Part shown: piece by piece, positions 50,171-61,136 of the stretch
Layout: each line of letters starts with the position of its first letter
Numbering within the stretch: position 1 is the first letter of the stretch
Source: Leptospira gomenensis
GTDB lineage: Bacteria > Spirochaetota > Leptospiria > Leptospirales > Leptospiraceae
Assembly (NCBI RefSeq): GCF_004770155.1
Contig: NZ_RQFA01000046.1
Location: forward strand, 124,001 to 188,000
Direction: 5' to 3'
Length of the DNA stretch: 64,000 nucleotides
Position numbers and translations under genes: made by a program
The notes under the pieces: model-generated
What the model saw: the letters and a program-made list of their open reading frames with translations, nothing else
The model's database searches: none
Told to the model about the DNA's origin: nothing

Positions 50171-50475
50171 GTGGGAACTCTCACGCGAACATCGCTGCCA
50201 CCGAAGGAGCCGCAACCCGTGGGAACTCTCACACAAACATCGCTGCCACCGAAGGAGCCGCGACACGTGGGAACTCTCACACAAACATCGCTGCCACCGA
50301 AGGAGCCGCGACACGTGGGAACTCTCACACAAACATCGCTGCCACCGAAGGAGCCGCGACGCGTGGGAACTCTCACGCAAACATCGCTGCCACCGAAGGA
50401 GCCGGACACGTGGGAACTCTCACACAAACATCGCTACCACCGAAGGAGCCGGACACGTGGGAACTCTCACACAAT
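50171..50475. repeat. Tandem array of a GTGGGAACTCTCAC unit, 48/47-bp period
   Basis: Seven copies of GTGGGAACTC begin at 50171, 50219, 50267, 50315, 50363, 50410 and 50457, giving periods of 48, 48, 48, 48, 47 and 47. Between copies the sequence (CATCGCTGCCACCGAAGGAG core) is almost invariant, so it is a tandem repeat and not CRISPR. Loss of one C in the last two units breaks the reading frames on both strands, which argues against a protein. The unit head is the same hairpin-like motif found dispersed elsewhere in the window. Because 48 is a multiple of 3, both strands show long spurious frames here. Confidence 0.9.
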
Positions 50476-50726
50476 TCCCCAAAAAATCCAAAAAGAACGC
50501 GGAGACAAAATCAATCCGGGAATACCAAAGGGTTCGAAATACGAAAGCGGAACTATGCTCCAACGAAAACCGAGTGCGACATACAAGGAAACGATCGCGG
50601 GCCCGGAACGTGCGATAAAAAGATAAAAAATACGGATGCGAAAAAACGACGGAAAAATCGGGCGTCGGAACTCCGTTTACGGAAGAGCCCCCCACCCAAA
50701 AAGAAGATAGTTTCGCAAAACTGAAG
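50476..50726. other. Intergenic region right of the tandem array
   Basis: No gene is supported. One further degenerate motif copy (GTCGGAACTCCG) lies at 50664-50675. Confidence 0.4.
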
Positions 50727-50920
50727 TTATACGAACGCGCGATTAGGAGAAATAAGTGCGATCGTAGTTACGACCATCGACCAATCGTAGAATCCCATCG
50801 GAAGATCGTAAAAAATTTCCCGATGCCCCGTCTCGATCTTATGAATCCTATGCGTGATAAAATTGAGAGCGGAGATGGACGCGATCCTGAAACCGATCCT
50901 TAACTTCGTCTCAACGGAAA
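50727..50920 (-). pseudogene. Possible small gene or gene remnant
   Basis: On the minus strand, 3' of the thiolase terminator, a frame reads TKLRIGFRIASISALNFITH, then HKIETGHREIFYDLPM and a hydrophobic WSMVVTTIALI before ISPNRAFV and the stop. The composition and codon use look protein-like, with the beginning of a membrane helix cut short. The longest frame starts at 50972, but its first codons lie in the terminator hairpin. I do not recognise the family. It may be the truncated remnant of a membrane protein. Confidence 0.3.
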
Positions 50921-50930
50921 CGAGCGAAAA

Positions 50931-50965
50931 TAAAAAAGAAAACCCGGACGATTCCGGGTTTTCTT
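50931..50965 (-). terminator. Strong terminator after the thiolase gene
   Basis: On the minus strand AAGAAAACCCGGA (50965-50953 read in complement) pairs perfectly over 13 bp with TCCGGGTTTTCTT around a 4-base loop, followed by a T run. Confidence 0.9.
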
Positions 50966-51011
50966 CGATCAAAACAAATTCAACTTTTCTAATACATTAG
51001 TTTTCCGAATT

Positions 51012-52193
51012 TTAGACTTCCGGGTTCTCCAAAACCAGAGCGATGCCTTGTCCGCCGCCGATACAAAGGGAAGCGACACCGTATTTCGCCTTTCTTCTTC
51101 TGAGTTCGTACGCCAGAGTGATGGTAACACGTGCGCCGGAAGCCCCCAGAGGATGTCCGATGGCCACTGCACCTCCGTTTACGTTCGTGATGTCCGGATT
51201 GAGACCCAACTCTTTTTGAACCGCAAGGTACTGAGCGGCAAACGCCTCGTTCACTTCCACAAGACTCATATCGGAAAGTTTTAAACCCGCTTTTTTTAGG
51301 GCCGCGGGAATCGCGATCGCGGGACCGATTCCCATCTTCGCAGGATCGCAACCCGCATGACCGTAGCCGCGGACAATGGCGAGCGGTTTTTTACCGATCT
51401 TCTTCGCATAAGAAGCGGAGGTTACGATCGTAGCAGCCGCACCGTCGTTTAAACCGGAAGCATTTCCTGCGGTAACGGTCCCGCCGTCCCGAAACACAGC
51501 CTTTAAGGTTCCGAGTTTCTCCACACCCGCTGCTCCTTTGATGAATTCGTCCTTTTCCAAGGTGACCGGTTTTTTACCGGGAATGGTCACCGTAAACATC
51601 TCCTCTTTCAGGCGACCTTCGTTCGTGGCCTTTTCGGCGCGAGTTTGCGAAATCGCAGCCCATTCGTCCTGTTCCTGTCTGGAAATTTTATATTGATCGG
51701 CGAGGTTTTCCGCGGTCTGCCCCATGATCAAACCCACATACTGATCGGTAAGTCCCTGTTCCAGAGTGTCTTCAAATTCCGCAGAACCGTAACGAACTCC
51801 CCAACGCGCGTTTCGAACGACGTACGGCGCGTTGCTCATCGATTCCACGCCGCCCGCAAGAACCGCGTCCGCATCGCCGAGATAGATTTTTTTGACCGCT
51901 TGTATGATCGCTTCCATACCGGAACCACAAAGACGGTTGAGTGTCAAAGCGGGAACTCCCAGAGGAAGACCCGTTTTTAAACCGATATGACGCGCGAGAT
52001 AAATCGCTTCCTTTCCCGTAGGAATTACGTTTCCGAAAATCGATTCTCCGATCGCGTCCGCGGAAACTCCGGTTTTCTCCAGAATCGCTTTGGAAGCCAT
52101 AACCCCCAAATCGACCGCGCTTAGGTCCTTTAAGGTGCCTCCGAAATTACCGAACGGAGTTCTGATCCCGTCCAAAATGACCGCTTCTTCCAT
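51012..52193 (-). CDS. Acetyl-CoA acetyltransferase (thiolase)
   Basis: A 393-residue thiolase with all the signatures: active Cys89 in [45 protein letters not shown] with the catalytic His, and [10 protein letters not shown] with the second cysteine. Length and motifs fit the acetyl-CoA C-acetyltransferase (AtoB/PhaA/ThlA) type; degradative 3-ketoacyl-CoA thiolase activity remains possible. It works in fatty-acid beta-oxidation or acetoacetyl-CoA formation. It stands alone, with a strong terminator downstream. An ADC-like gene lies 74 bases upstream on the same strand. Confidence 0.94.
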   Translation of the reverse strand: MEEAVILDGIRTPFGNFGGTLKDLSAVDLGVMASKAILEKTGVSADAIGESIFGNVIPTGKEAIYLARHIGLKTGLPLGVPALTLNRLCGSGMEAIIQAVKKIYLGDADAVLAGGVESMSNAPYVVRNARWGVRYGSAEFEDTLEQGLTDQYVGLIMGQTAENLADQYKISRQEQDEWAAISQTRAEKATNEGRLKEEMFTVTIPGKKPVTLEKDEFIKGAAGVEKLGTLKAVFRDGGTVTAGNASGLNDGAAATIVTSASYAKKIGKKPLAIVRGYGHAGCDPAKMGIGPAIAIPAALKKAGLKLSDMSLVEVNEAFAAQYLAVQKELGLNPDITNVNGGAVAIGHPLGASGARVTITLAYELRRRKAKYGVASLCIGGGQGIALVLENPEV

Positions 52194-52267
52194 AATTACT
52201 CCTAATAACTTTAATATTCTAATATCTTAATTTTTGAATGTTCGTCCGAAACTCGCACATCGATCGA

Positions 52268-53083
52268 TCAATCCGACGGGATCGCCTTCGGAAAAACGAG
52301 TTCGAACGGAACGGAATGAACTCCGGTCTGAAACATCCCGCCTTTGATCGCATCCGGAAAAACCGCCTCATCGCTCCAAATCTCCTGAATCGTCGCAATT
52401 CTTCCTTTACCCTTGCCGATAAATCTTGTCTTAAGATAACCTTCCGGAGATTTTTGCAGTAAAGTATAAGGAAGAAGTTTGGTGGAGACGGGAAAGGAAA
52501 AACCTTTCGTCAAAATCGAAACGCGAAAGAATTCCTTTCCTCCGCGAAACGCGGAAATTTTCGTAAGATTTCCTTCCTTGATCCAAATAAAATCCGCCTT
52601 TTCTTTGGGAATGGCCCAGTTGCGGATTCCCTCTTCCACCGATGTCTGACTGGAAACGAAAATACGCGTGATCCGTTTAAAGGAATCTCCTTTGTATTCG
52701 AAATTCCCGGGAATATAAAGAAGTTCGTAATAAGGACCGACGTCGCTCTTCTCGTAATTGACCAGCATCAGAGAACCCAAACCGCCTTTGTATTGTTTGG
52801 AATCCTCTTCGCTAAAAAAACCCATTTCTCGGTTGTAATCCTTTTTGGCCCAAAGAGGAAAAACAAAACCTTCCCCGTATAAATTCCAAGGAGCCGGAAA
52901 CTGTCTCCCCTTTCCCGTTTGCGAAGAAGAGGGGGGCGATTTTTTTGAAGCGGACGAGGTTACGGACGAAGTTTTTTTTGGGCTTCCCGATTTTGCCGCG
53001 CGGCTCGAATGAGAAGCGGACTTGGATTTGGGAGTTCCTACGGATTTTTTTTTAACGGTCTTTTTTGCCTTCTTTGCTACCAC
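52268..53083 (-). CDS. Protein with Lys/Ser-rich tail and acetoacetate-decarboxylase-like domain
   Basis: About 270 residues. The first 58 residues are an extremely biased Lys/Ser/Ala/Pro tail resembling histone-H1-like tails. The rest resembles the acetoacetate decarboxylase fold: FPLWAKKDYNREMGFFSE, GGLGSLMLVNYEKSDVGPYYELLYIPG, and a matching C-terminal half. In true decarboxylases a lysine forms a Schiff base; I cannot assign one with certainty. The GTG at 53083 with AGGTGA 5 bases before it seems better than the GTG at 53092. It lies upstream of the thiolase on the same strand, a context consistent with acetoacetate metabolism but not proof. Confidence 0.65.
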   Translation of the reverse strand: MVAKKAKKTVKKKSVGTPKSKSASHSSRAAKSGSPKKTSSVTSSASKKSPPSSSQTGKGRQFPAPWNLYGEGFVFPLWAKKDYNREMGFFSEEDSKQYKGGLGSLMLVNYEKSDVGPYYELLYIPGNFEYKGDSFKRITRIFVSSQTSVEEGIRNWAIPKEKADFIWIKEGNLTKISAFRGGKEFFRVSILTKGFSFPVSTKLLPYTLLQKSPEGYLKTRFIGKGKGRIATIQEIWSDEAVFPDAIKGGMFQTGVHSVPFELVFPKAIPSD

Positions 53084-53197
53084 AAATGTCACCTACAAAA
53101 ATAGAAAAAAGCCCCGAAAACAGGCAAATCTATTCAGTTTCCTTTTTTCCTCCAAATCCTCAAAAAAAGGCTATTTTGGAAAGTAGGAATTGAATTC

Positions 53198-53235
53198 ATT
53201 TTTGCTTTCCCGGACGAACTTGGATTTTTGCTTTC
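53198..53235. repeat. Direct repeat before the TetR gene
   Basis: ATTTTTGCTTTC occurs at 53198-53209 and again at 53224-53235, a 26-base spacing. It precedes the TetR gene by 37 bases and could be a regulator site. Confidence 0.35.
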
Positions 53236-53271
53236 AGACCCGGAAGGGGTCGTATAAAGTTGGGATCACAG

Positions 53272-53886
53272 ATGACCACTGCAGTACGACACAAAAGAAG
53301 ATCCAGAAACAGTTTGAATCGGGAAAATATCGTTCAAGTTGCGATGGAGATCCTACAAGAAGAAGGGATCGACGGACTTTCCATGCGAAAGATCGCCGAA
53401 AAATTGGACTGCAGCGTCGCAAGTCCGTATTCTCATTTTAAGAGTCAGGAAGAAATCATTCAGGTTCTCATAGCCAAAGGGGAAACGGAATTGACGCAAC
53501 TTCTGCGGAGCGCTCAAAAAAACGGAAACAACTCCTTTGAAAAACTTGCGGGGATTGCCCGCGCCTATTGGGAATTTTCGCTCAACAATAAGGAACTCCA
53601 TAAGGTGATGTTCAACACCGTTCACGGGCATATGCACAGAAAGGTGTTTCCAAGTTTACCGACGAGTTATCGCGTATTTTTGGAGACGATCCGCAATGGA
53701 TGTGCGAGCCGAGAATTCAAACTTCCGAAAGCCGAATATCCCGGGATCGCTCGGATGATGTGGGCCTGGATGTATGGATTGATGGTATTAGATTTAACGA
53801 ATATGCTCAAACGCAGGCGTGGAGGAAAAGACGATCCTTTGGCCGAAGGATTTTCCTACTTCCGAAAGATCCTCTTGGGAGAATAA
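53272..53886 (+). CDS. TetR-family transcriptional regulator
   Basis: A 204-residue regulator from the ATG at 53272 (GGGA lies 8 bases upstream; an in-frame TTG at 53260 is the alternative). The N-terminal domain NRENIVQVAMEILQEEGIDGLSMRKIAEKLDCSVASPYSHFKSQEEIIQVLI is a textbook TetR helix-turn-helix. The C-terminal part resembles the TetR_C_13/WHG domain (RAYWEFSLNNKELHKVMF, MMWAWMYGLMVLDLTNM). The ligand and targets are unknown; the ADC-like gene is divergent 188 bases away and is the nearest candidate target. Confidence 0.92.
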   Translation: MTTAVRHKRRSRNSLNRENIVQVAMEILQEEGIDGLSMRKIAEKLDCSVASPYSHFKSQEEIIQVLIAKGETELTQLLRSAQKNGNNSFEKLAGIARAYWEFSLNNKELHKVMFNTVHGHMHRKVFPSLPTSYRVFLETIRNGCASREFKLPKAEYPGIARMMWAWMYGLMVLDLTNMLKRRRGGKDDPLAEGFSYFRKILLGE

Positions 53887-54334
53887 CGAAAATCTTCCGA
53901 CGAACTTGTCCGCAAACGGGAACCGTCGGTAGCCGGATCCGAGCTCGCTCTACGAGGAAATGCGGGAACTCCCGCGATAAAAAATATTCTCTCCCCGTAC
54001 CGCCGGCCGGTTTTTTCCCACATCGGGGGAAACTGGGCGCGTCCCTCGCAATCTTTTTCGAGAAATACAAGACAAAATCGGAAACGCTCGGGTCAGGCTA
54101 CTACGGGCTGCGCTTCGCTCCGGTCGTCTTTCGCGTCGATTTTCCGATTTTCCAAGATGGGAGGAAATCAGCGGAATCTCCCGGAATTACGACACGCTCA
54201 AGACGGACCAAGCCCTTCGTATCCTTCGCGCGGGAACTACCACGGTGAAAACCGAATAGGACAAAACGAACGCGGATCTTCGACCGACGATCGTTTAAAC
54301 CTGCGTCGGAACGATCGTTTATTTACTCGATCGT
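53887..54334. other. GC-rich intergenic region with motif copies
   Basis: About 450 bases with no supported gene. The motif copy at 53961-53975 (GCGGGAACTCCCGC within it) has perfectly paired 5-bp arms around AACT; another, CGGGAACTACCACG, starts near 54230. GC content is above that of the flanking genes. Confidence 0.45.
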
Positions 54335-54670
54335 TTAGTATTTAGCGAGAGAAGGATCGACTTCGTCCGAATACAGCAGGATTCCGCCTTCCACGTTATG
54401 CACTTTTGCGAAACCGGATTGTTTTAAAATTCCGCAGGCCATACCCGAACGAGCACCGGAACGACAATAAACGATCACTTCCTTTCCGGAATCTTTCCAG
54501 GGACCGAGTTCGGAAAGTCGGTTCGGAAGTTCTCCGACGGGAATCAAAAGATCGGTTCCTTGAATCGTGGAGATTTCCACCTCGTTCGGATTTCTTACGT
54601 CGAGAAGATAAAACGAATCCTTACCCGCGTCTCTCTGTTCCAATCTTGTCTTTAATTCTTTCGGGGTCAT
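54335..54670 (-). CDS. Rhodanese-domain protein
   Basis: A 111-residue single rhodanese domain. FYLLDVRNPNEVEIS is the N-terminal CDC25-like loop region and VIVYCRSGARSG holds the catalytic Cys69, in a six-residue active loop typical of sulfurtransferases. It moves sulfane sulfur or senses it; the acceptor is unknown. It lies alone, 147 bases downstream of the ABC-F gene on the same strand, separated by a motif copy at 54790-54810. Confidence 0.9.
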   Translation of the reverse strand: MTPKELKTRLEQRDAGKDSFYLLDVRNPNEVEISTIQGTDLLIPVGELPNRLSELGPWKDSGKEVIVYCRSGARSGMACGILKQSGFAKVHNVEGGILLYSDEVDPSLAKY

Positions 54671-54789
54671 ACGATGAAGTTCCTCAATTAAAAAAATAGA
54701 ACGATTGTGTTTTCCGGTTTTTCCCCTGTGGTCGGAACTCCGGAATACCGCTACTTCCGGATTCGACGGAGGATCGGCTTTCCGTAAAA

Positions 54790-54810
54790 AATGCGGGAAC
54801 TCCCGCCTAC
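54790..54810. repeat. Dispersed hairpin motif copy
   Basis: TGCGGGAACTCCCGCC contains perfectly paired arms GCGGG/CCCGC around AACT. A weaker copy (GTCGGAACTCCGG) lies nearby at 54731-54743. Confidence 0.6.
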
Positions 54811-54816
54811 ATCGTT

Positions 54817-56748
<1,932 letters not shown>

Positions 56749-56838
56749 GGATCGGAAATTATAGAGGGCTCAAAAACAGCGCCGCCGCACGAGCACAGAT
56801 CCGAAACCGTCGGTGGACGACGGATCGGAGAAAAGGAA

Positions 56839-57009
<171 letters not shown>

Positions 57010-57741
57010 GGGTGTTCCGCCAAATAATCTTAAGCCAGATTTTTCAGATTCGGTTCTTTCGACAACCGATTTTAGCTTGGAATTTAGGATTTGAAAGAGT
57101 CAGGAATATTTCCCCGTTATTTCGATGAATTGTATGAGTTCCCACGCCGGAAATAACAAGAGGATTGGCAACGGTGGATCGATTCGACGAAACGTTGCTC
57201 GATGGAAATCGAGTATGAGTTCCTACACCGTTCGTGCATTCTGGATTCCCCAAGAACTGCTGCGGAGTATTCACGGGACCGGTTCTACCGAATTTGTGTG
57301 AGTTCCCACATCCGACCACCTCTCTTTTCCCACGGGATTACTACTGATTACTACTATACGAAACAACTCCCCCATCTAAAGAGACATAATCACATAGAAA
57401 ATCACCTCAAAGCTCCGTTTCGAATCAAGGAGAAAACGGAAGAGAACTGGATGTAATTTTTGAATCCCTCCCCTCCCGTGTTTCCCGGTAACTCGTCTTC
57501 TTATCCGATAAGTGTGGGAACTCATACGCGGTCGAGGAATGCGCCGACCAAAGTATCCTTCCTACTCGTTAAGCGTGGGAACTCCCTCTTCGATGATCCC
57601 CGGAAGTTTTTCTCCTGCGGGAACTCTCACAAAGAATCATTGTTCAACCGAACCGATTTTTACAGAATCAACCGCAGGATTAAAATTTAGTATCTTTTCC
57701 CACTTCTCAAAACGAAAACGAACAGAACTGGACTCGAGAGA
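57010..57741. repeat. Intergenic cluster of six motif copies
   Basis: About 730 bases without a supported gene. Motif copies lie at 57132, 57212 and 57296 in the GAGTTCC orientation and at 57511, 57572 and 57615 in the GGAACTC orientation. Thus three copies face one way and then three face the other. Some small frames are open here but are interrupted by the repeats. Confidence 0.6.
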
Positions 57742-58188
57742 ATGATTCAGAATTTTTTTTCAACCAAAGAATCCCTGTCCCCTTTGTTTCTTCGAATCGG
57801 TTTGTCGATCTGTATCTTTCCTCACGGAGCACAAAAAGCGCTCGGTTGGTTCGGCGGCGTGGGTTGGGAAGCGGCGATGGATTTTTTCGTAAACACAGCG
57901 GAGTTCCCGGCCTTTTTGGCGGTCCTTGCCATCGTTTCGGAATTTTTCGGCTCGATCGCTTTAGCGCTCGGTCTCTTCACCCGACTGGCCGCCTTCGGAA
58001 TTACGTGCACACTCGCAGTAGCAGGTTGGACCCATCGAGAAATCGGCTTTTTTATGAACTGGTTTGGAAATCAAGGGGGAGAAGGATTCGAATATCATAT
58101 CCTCGCGGTTTCGATGGGAATTTCACTCGTTCTTTTGGGAGGCGGCTCCTACTCTTTGGATTCGTGGATCTCCGATCGAATCGAATAA
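57742..58188 (+). CDS. DoxX-family membrane protein
   Basis: A 148-residue protein with four hydrophobic segments (about 15-35, 55-78, 82-103, 118-140). SPLFLRIGLSICIFPHGAQKALGWFGG, then FFGSIALALGLFTRLAAFGI and the C-terminal SMGISLVLLGGGSYSLDSW match the DoxX pattern. Roles proposed for the family include respiratory-chain-associated quinone or thiosulfate chemistry; none can be assigned here. It is followed by a gap and a bidirectional terminator shared with the FecR gene. Confidence 0.88.
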   Translation: MIQNFFSTKESLSPLFLRIGLSICIFPHGAQKALGWFGGVGWEAAMDFFVNTAEFPAFLAVLAIVSEFFGSIALALGLFTRLAAFGITCTLAVAGWTHREIGFFMNWFGNQGGEGFEYHILAVSMGISLVLLGGGSYSLDSWISDRIE

Positions 58189-58360
58189 AGTTTATCATAA
58201 AACCGTAAAGTTACTACGACGTTTCGTAAAGTGTCAAAACCTTTAGAAGGTTGCCAAAAGGACAACGGCTCATTCCGCAAAACGAACGTTGCTTCTCAAA
58301 ACGATCCGAATGTAGTGCGATTTCTACAGGGATAGAAACCCCGACATTCACCACTCAAAT

Positions 58361-58393
58361 AAAAAAGCCGGATGAGTTTCCTCAACCGGCTTT
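58361..58393 (-). terminator. Terminator after the FecR gene
   Basis: AAAGCCGG-A-TGAG and CTCA-A-CCGGCTTT (58364-58393) pair with one mismatch around TTTC. A T run on the minus strand lies at 58366-58361. The plus-strand T run is only three, so it mainly serves the FecR gene. Confidence 0.85.
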
Positions 58394-58425
58394 CTCCGAA
58401 CCAGGATTCGTTCTTTCGGGGAAGA

Positions 58426-59475
58426 TTAGTATTTAATCTTATCCACCGCGTCTTCATCCAGGATATACGATCCTTTCAGAGTTTGAACCACCAGTTTTCC
58501 TTTTTTCTGAGATACGACCACACCGCGCAACTCTCTTCCGTCTTTCATGATGATATGTTCGATGCTCAGATCATACATCTTGCTCAACTCTTCTTCCGTT
58601 TTAGCGGTTTTCAGATTTTGAACGTCGGAAAGAAGTTCGCTATCAAGCGTGCCAAGATTCTTTCTCATATCCTTATATTCGGGAAGAGTAGAATTCATCT
58701 TTGCAAGGTCGATCGCTTCCACTTCTCCGTCTTTATTTACGGTTACCAGTTTACTCGCTTCGAGGATATAAACCTTCTTTGCGGAGTTGAGAGAAGTAAC
58801 TTCGACGGCGCCTTCCGCCACGAAAACTACGGATTCCTCTTCGGAAGCGCTCACTTCAAACGAAGTTCCACGCACCGCAGCCACCGCAGAAGGAGTTTCT
58901 ACGAAGTAGTTGCTTCCTTTTCTTTCTTTTTCTACGACGTTGAGCAATCTACCTGCGGCCAGATTCATGCGAATCTGAGATCCGTTGTTTTCTCTCAATT
59001 CTTTGAGAATCAATCTACTATTCTCTTTTACACGGATCACGCTGGAATCGGTCAAACCGATATCCACGGCTCCACCGGCTCCCGTAAGAATGACGTCCGC
59101 CTCATTCAAAAGATCACCTTGGTGTAATTTAATTTCCGTTTCTCGAATTACGGTCGCTTCCCCTTTTACAAAAACAACGGCGGCTTTCAGAGGAGTTCCT
59201 TGTGCGATTTCAGTCCCCGATTTCGGAGTTCTAAAAACGAACCAAGTGGTTCCTACGGTAAGGATCAAAGCGGCAGCAGCCGCAAGCCAACCGGTTTTCG
59301 GAAAAGAAAGAATTTTAGTTTCTGTCGGAACACTCATAATTTTTTCCTCCACGATAAAGCGGGGCTTTTGTCCGATCCAATTTGGATCGAACGCCGGGAG
59401 TTGAGATACAGAGTCCTTTGCTTTAAGGAGCCGCGCGTATCCTTCAAATTCGGGAGTATTTAGTTTATTTTCCAT
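58426..59475 (-). CDS. FecR-domain membrane protein, likely partner of the adjacent sigma factor
   Basis: A 349-residue protein: a cytoplasmic N-terminus (about 60 residues), one membrane helix (about 63-85, TGWLAAAAALILTVGTTWFVF), a FecR domain (about 95-245: ADVILTGAGGAVDIGLTDSSVIRVKENSRLIL and VETPSAVAAVRGTSFEVS are hallmarks), and a C-terminal beta segment (IIMKDGRELRGVVVSQKKGK) that recurs in the protein encoded divergently at 60301. FecR proteins transmit signals to ECF sigma factors. The sigma gene is 167 bases upstream on the same strand, which supports this pairing. A 15-bp palindrome lies between them. Confidence 0.9.
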   Translation of the reverse strand: MENKLNTPEFEGYARLLKAKDSVSQLPAFDPNWIGQKPRFIVEEKIMSVPTETKILSFPKTGWLAAAAALILTVGTTWFVFRTPKSGTEIAQGTPLKAAVVFVKGEATVIRETEIKLHQGDLLNEADVILTGAGGAVDIGLTDSSVIRVKENSRLILKELRENNGSQIRMNLAAGRLLNVVEKERKGSNYFVETPSAVAAVRGTSFEVSASEEESVVFVAEGAVEVTSLNSAKKVYILEASKLVTVNKDGEVEAIDLAKMNSTLPEYKDMRKNLGTLDSELLSDVQNLKTAKTEEELSKMYDLSIEHIIMKDGRELRGVVVSQKKGKLVVQTLKGSYILDEDAVDKIKY

Positions 59476-59523
59476 AGTCGTTCTTTCCCGGGTCTGCGAT
59501 TCAATCCATCGTTCCCGCTTCCT

Positions 59524-59538
59524 GTTTGTTAAACAAAC
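59524..59538. promoter_or_regulatory. 15-bp palindrome upstream of the FecR gene
   Basis: GTTTGTT and AACAAAC flank a single A: perfect 7-bp arms 49 bases before the fecR-like start. It could be an operator or part of the promoter. Confidence 0.35.
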
Positions 59539-59642
59539 TAAAAGGGTGTGTTTGAGCTTTTTTTTTCATTTTAGAAATTTTTTTCCACCGATGATTTGAA
59601 TTCTTAAGAATTTTAAAATATAATAGGAGAGGAATTAAGTCT

Positions 59643-60248
<606 letters not shown>

Positions 60249-60300
60249 CAGAAAAGATAACGAAGAAGATTTGATGATTATAAGCTGGAATTATAGTTCT

Positions 60301-61128
60301 ATGTCTCGAATATCTAAAATTATACGATTCTTAGGTGCATTTTTCATTTTAGCGTTCCTTTTCCCTGTGACAGCAAGCACTGTGATTCTAAAAAACGGAA
60401 AAACGCTTCAGGGGAAAATCGTAAACCAAAGCAGAACCGAAGTACAAATAGAAGTAAACGGTAAAGTACAGGTAATTCCTAAATCCGAAATTTCCGAAAT
60501 CAATTTAAAAGACCCGAAGAAAGACGATTCTAAAAAGATCGTTACCAAACAACCCGAAACTAAAACCGAAGAAACTTCTCCGGCTTGGAAAGAAACAAAA
60601 TGGACGTTGACCGCTCGTTCCGCTCTTCTTCCCGGCTGGGGTCAGTGGAGAATGGGTCAAAAAAAATGGGCTGTGATTAGTTTTGCGCTCTTCGCAGGCT
60701 CTGCATTGTATGCAATCAACAGTAAACAAAAAGCGGATGCGGAAGAAGCTAACTATAAATCGAATTCCGTCGCCATTACTGTGGCTGCATTTTCGGATCC
60801 TACCTTAAATCCGGTCACTTCCGATTCCACAGTACGTGACACTGCGTTGATCGCACGGTTGATCATCACGACCACGGCTACCAATCCGTATTTCGAAAGT
60901 TATAACCAAGCCATCCAACAGTACAACCAAGCTCAATGGTTGTTCGGCGCCGTCTACGGTTTGCAGTTGATTCATACGTTTCTTTTTGCGAGAAATTTCG
61001 AAAAAATGCAGGCATTGATGTCGGACCCGAATCCGGAGGGATTGCGGTTCAGTGCTTCCATGGTCAAAAGTCCCACAACGGGAATGACGGAAATCACTCC
61101 GACTGCGGTTTATACCTTTAAATTCTAA
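60301..61128 (+). CDS. Envelope protein with signal peptide and two membrane helices, unknown
   Basis: A 275-residue protein. The signal sequence ([20 protein letters not shown]) follows the ATG at 60301; an earlier start at 60271 is possible. A beta segment ([19 protein letters not shown] then [11 protein letters not shown]) follows, then a Lys/Thr-rich linker, a conserved-looking [32 protein letters not shown] segment resembling DUF5683-type domains, and another hydrophobic stretch ([18 protein letters not shown]). The beta segment matches the C-terminus of the FecR-like protein. It is divergent from the sigma factor gene; it may be its target (inference). Confidence 0.75.
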   Translation: MSRISKIIRFLGAFFILAFLFPVTASTVILKNGKTLQGKIVNQSRTEVQIEVNGKVQVIPKSEISEINLKDPKKDDSKKIVTKQPETKTEETSPAWKETKWTLTARSALLPGWGQWRMGQKKWAVISFALFAGSALYAINSKQKADAEEANYKSNSVAITVAAFSDPTLNPVTSDSTVRDTALIARLIITTTATNPYFESYNQAIQQYNQAQWLFGAVYGLQLIHTFLFARNFEKMQALMSDPNPEGLRFSASMVKSPTTGMTEITPTAVYTFKF

Positions 61129-61136
61129 TACTAAAA

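Noticed and set aside
50171..50475. CRISPR array
   Set aside because: The intervals between repeats are themselves near-identical, no cas genes are nearby, and the period (47-48 bp) comes from a tandem unit rather than repeat-plus-unique-spacer.
49846..50724. Repeat-rich protein genes on both strands with 16-residue periods
   Set aside because: The 48-bp period keeps all frames open by chance. The peptides are Cys/Arg/Ser-rich, no RBS or signal is present, and one-base losses in the last two units shift frames.
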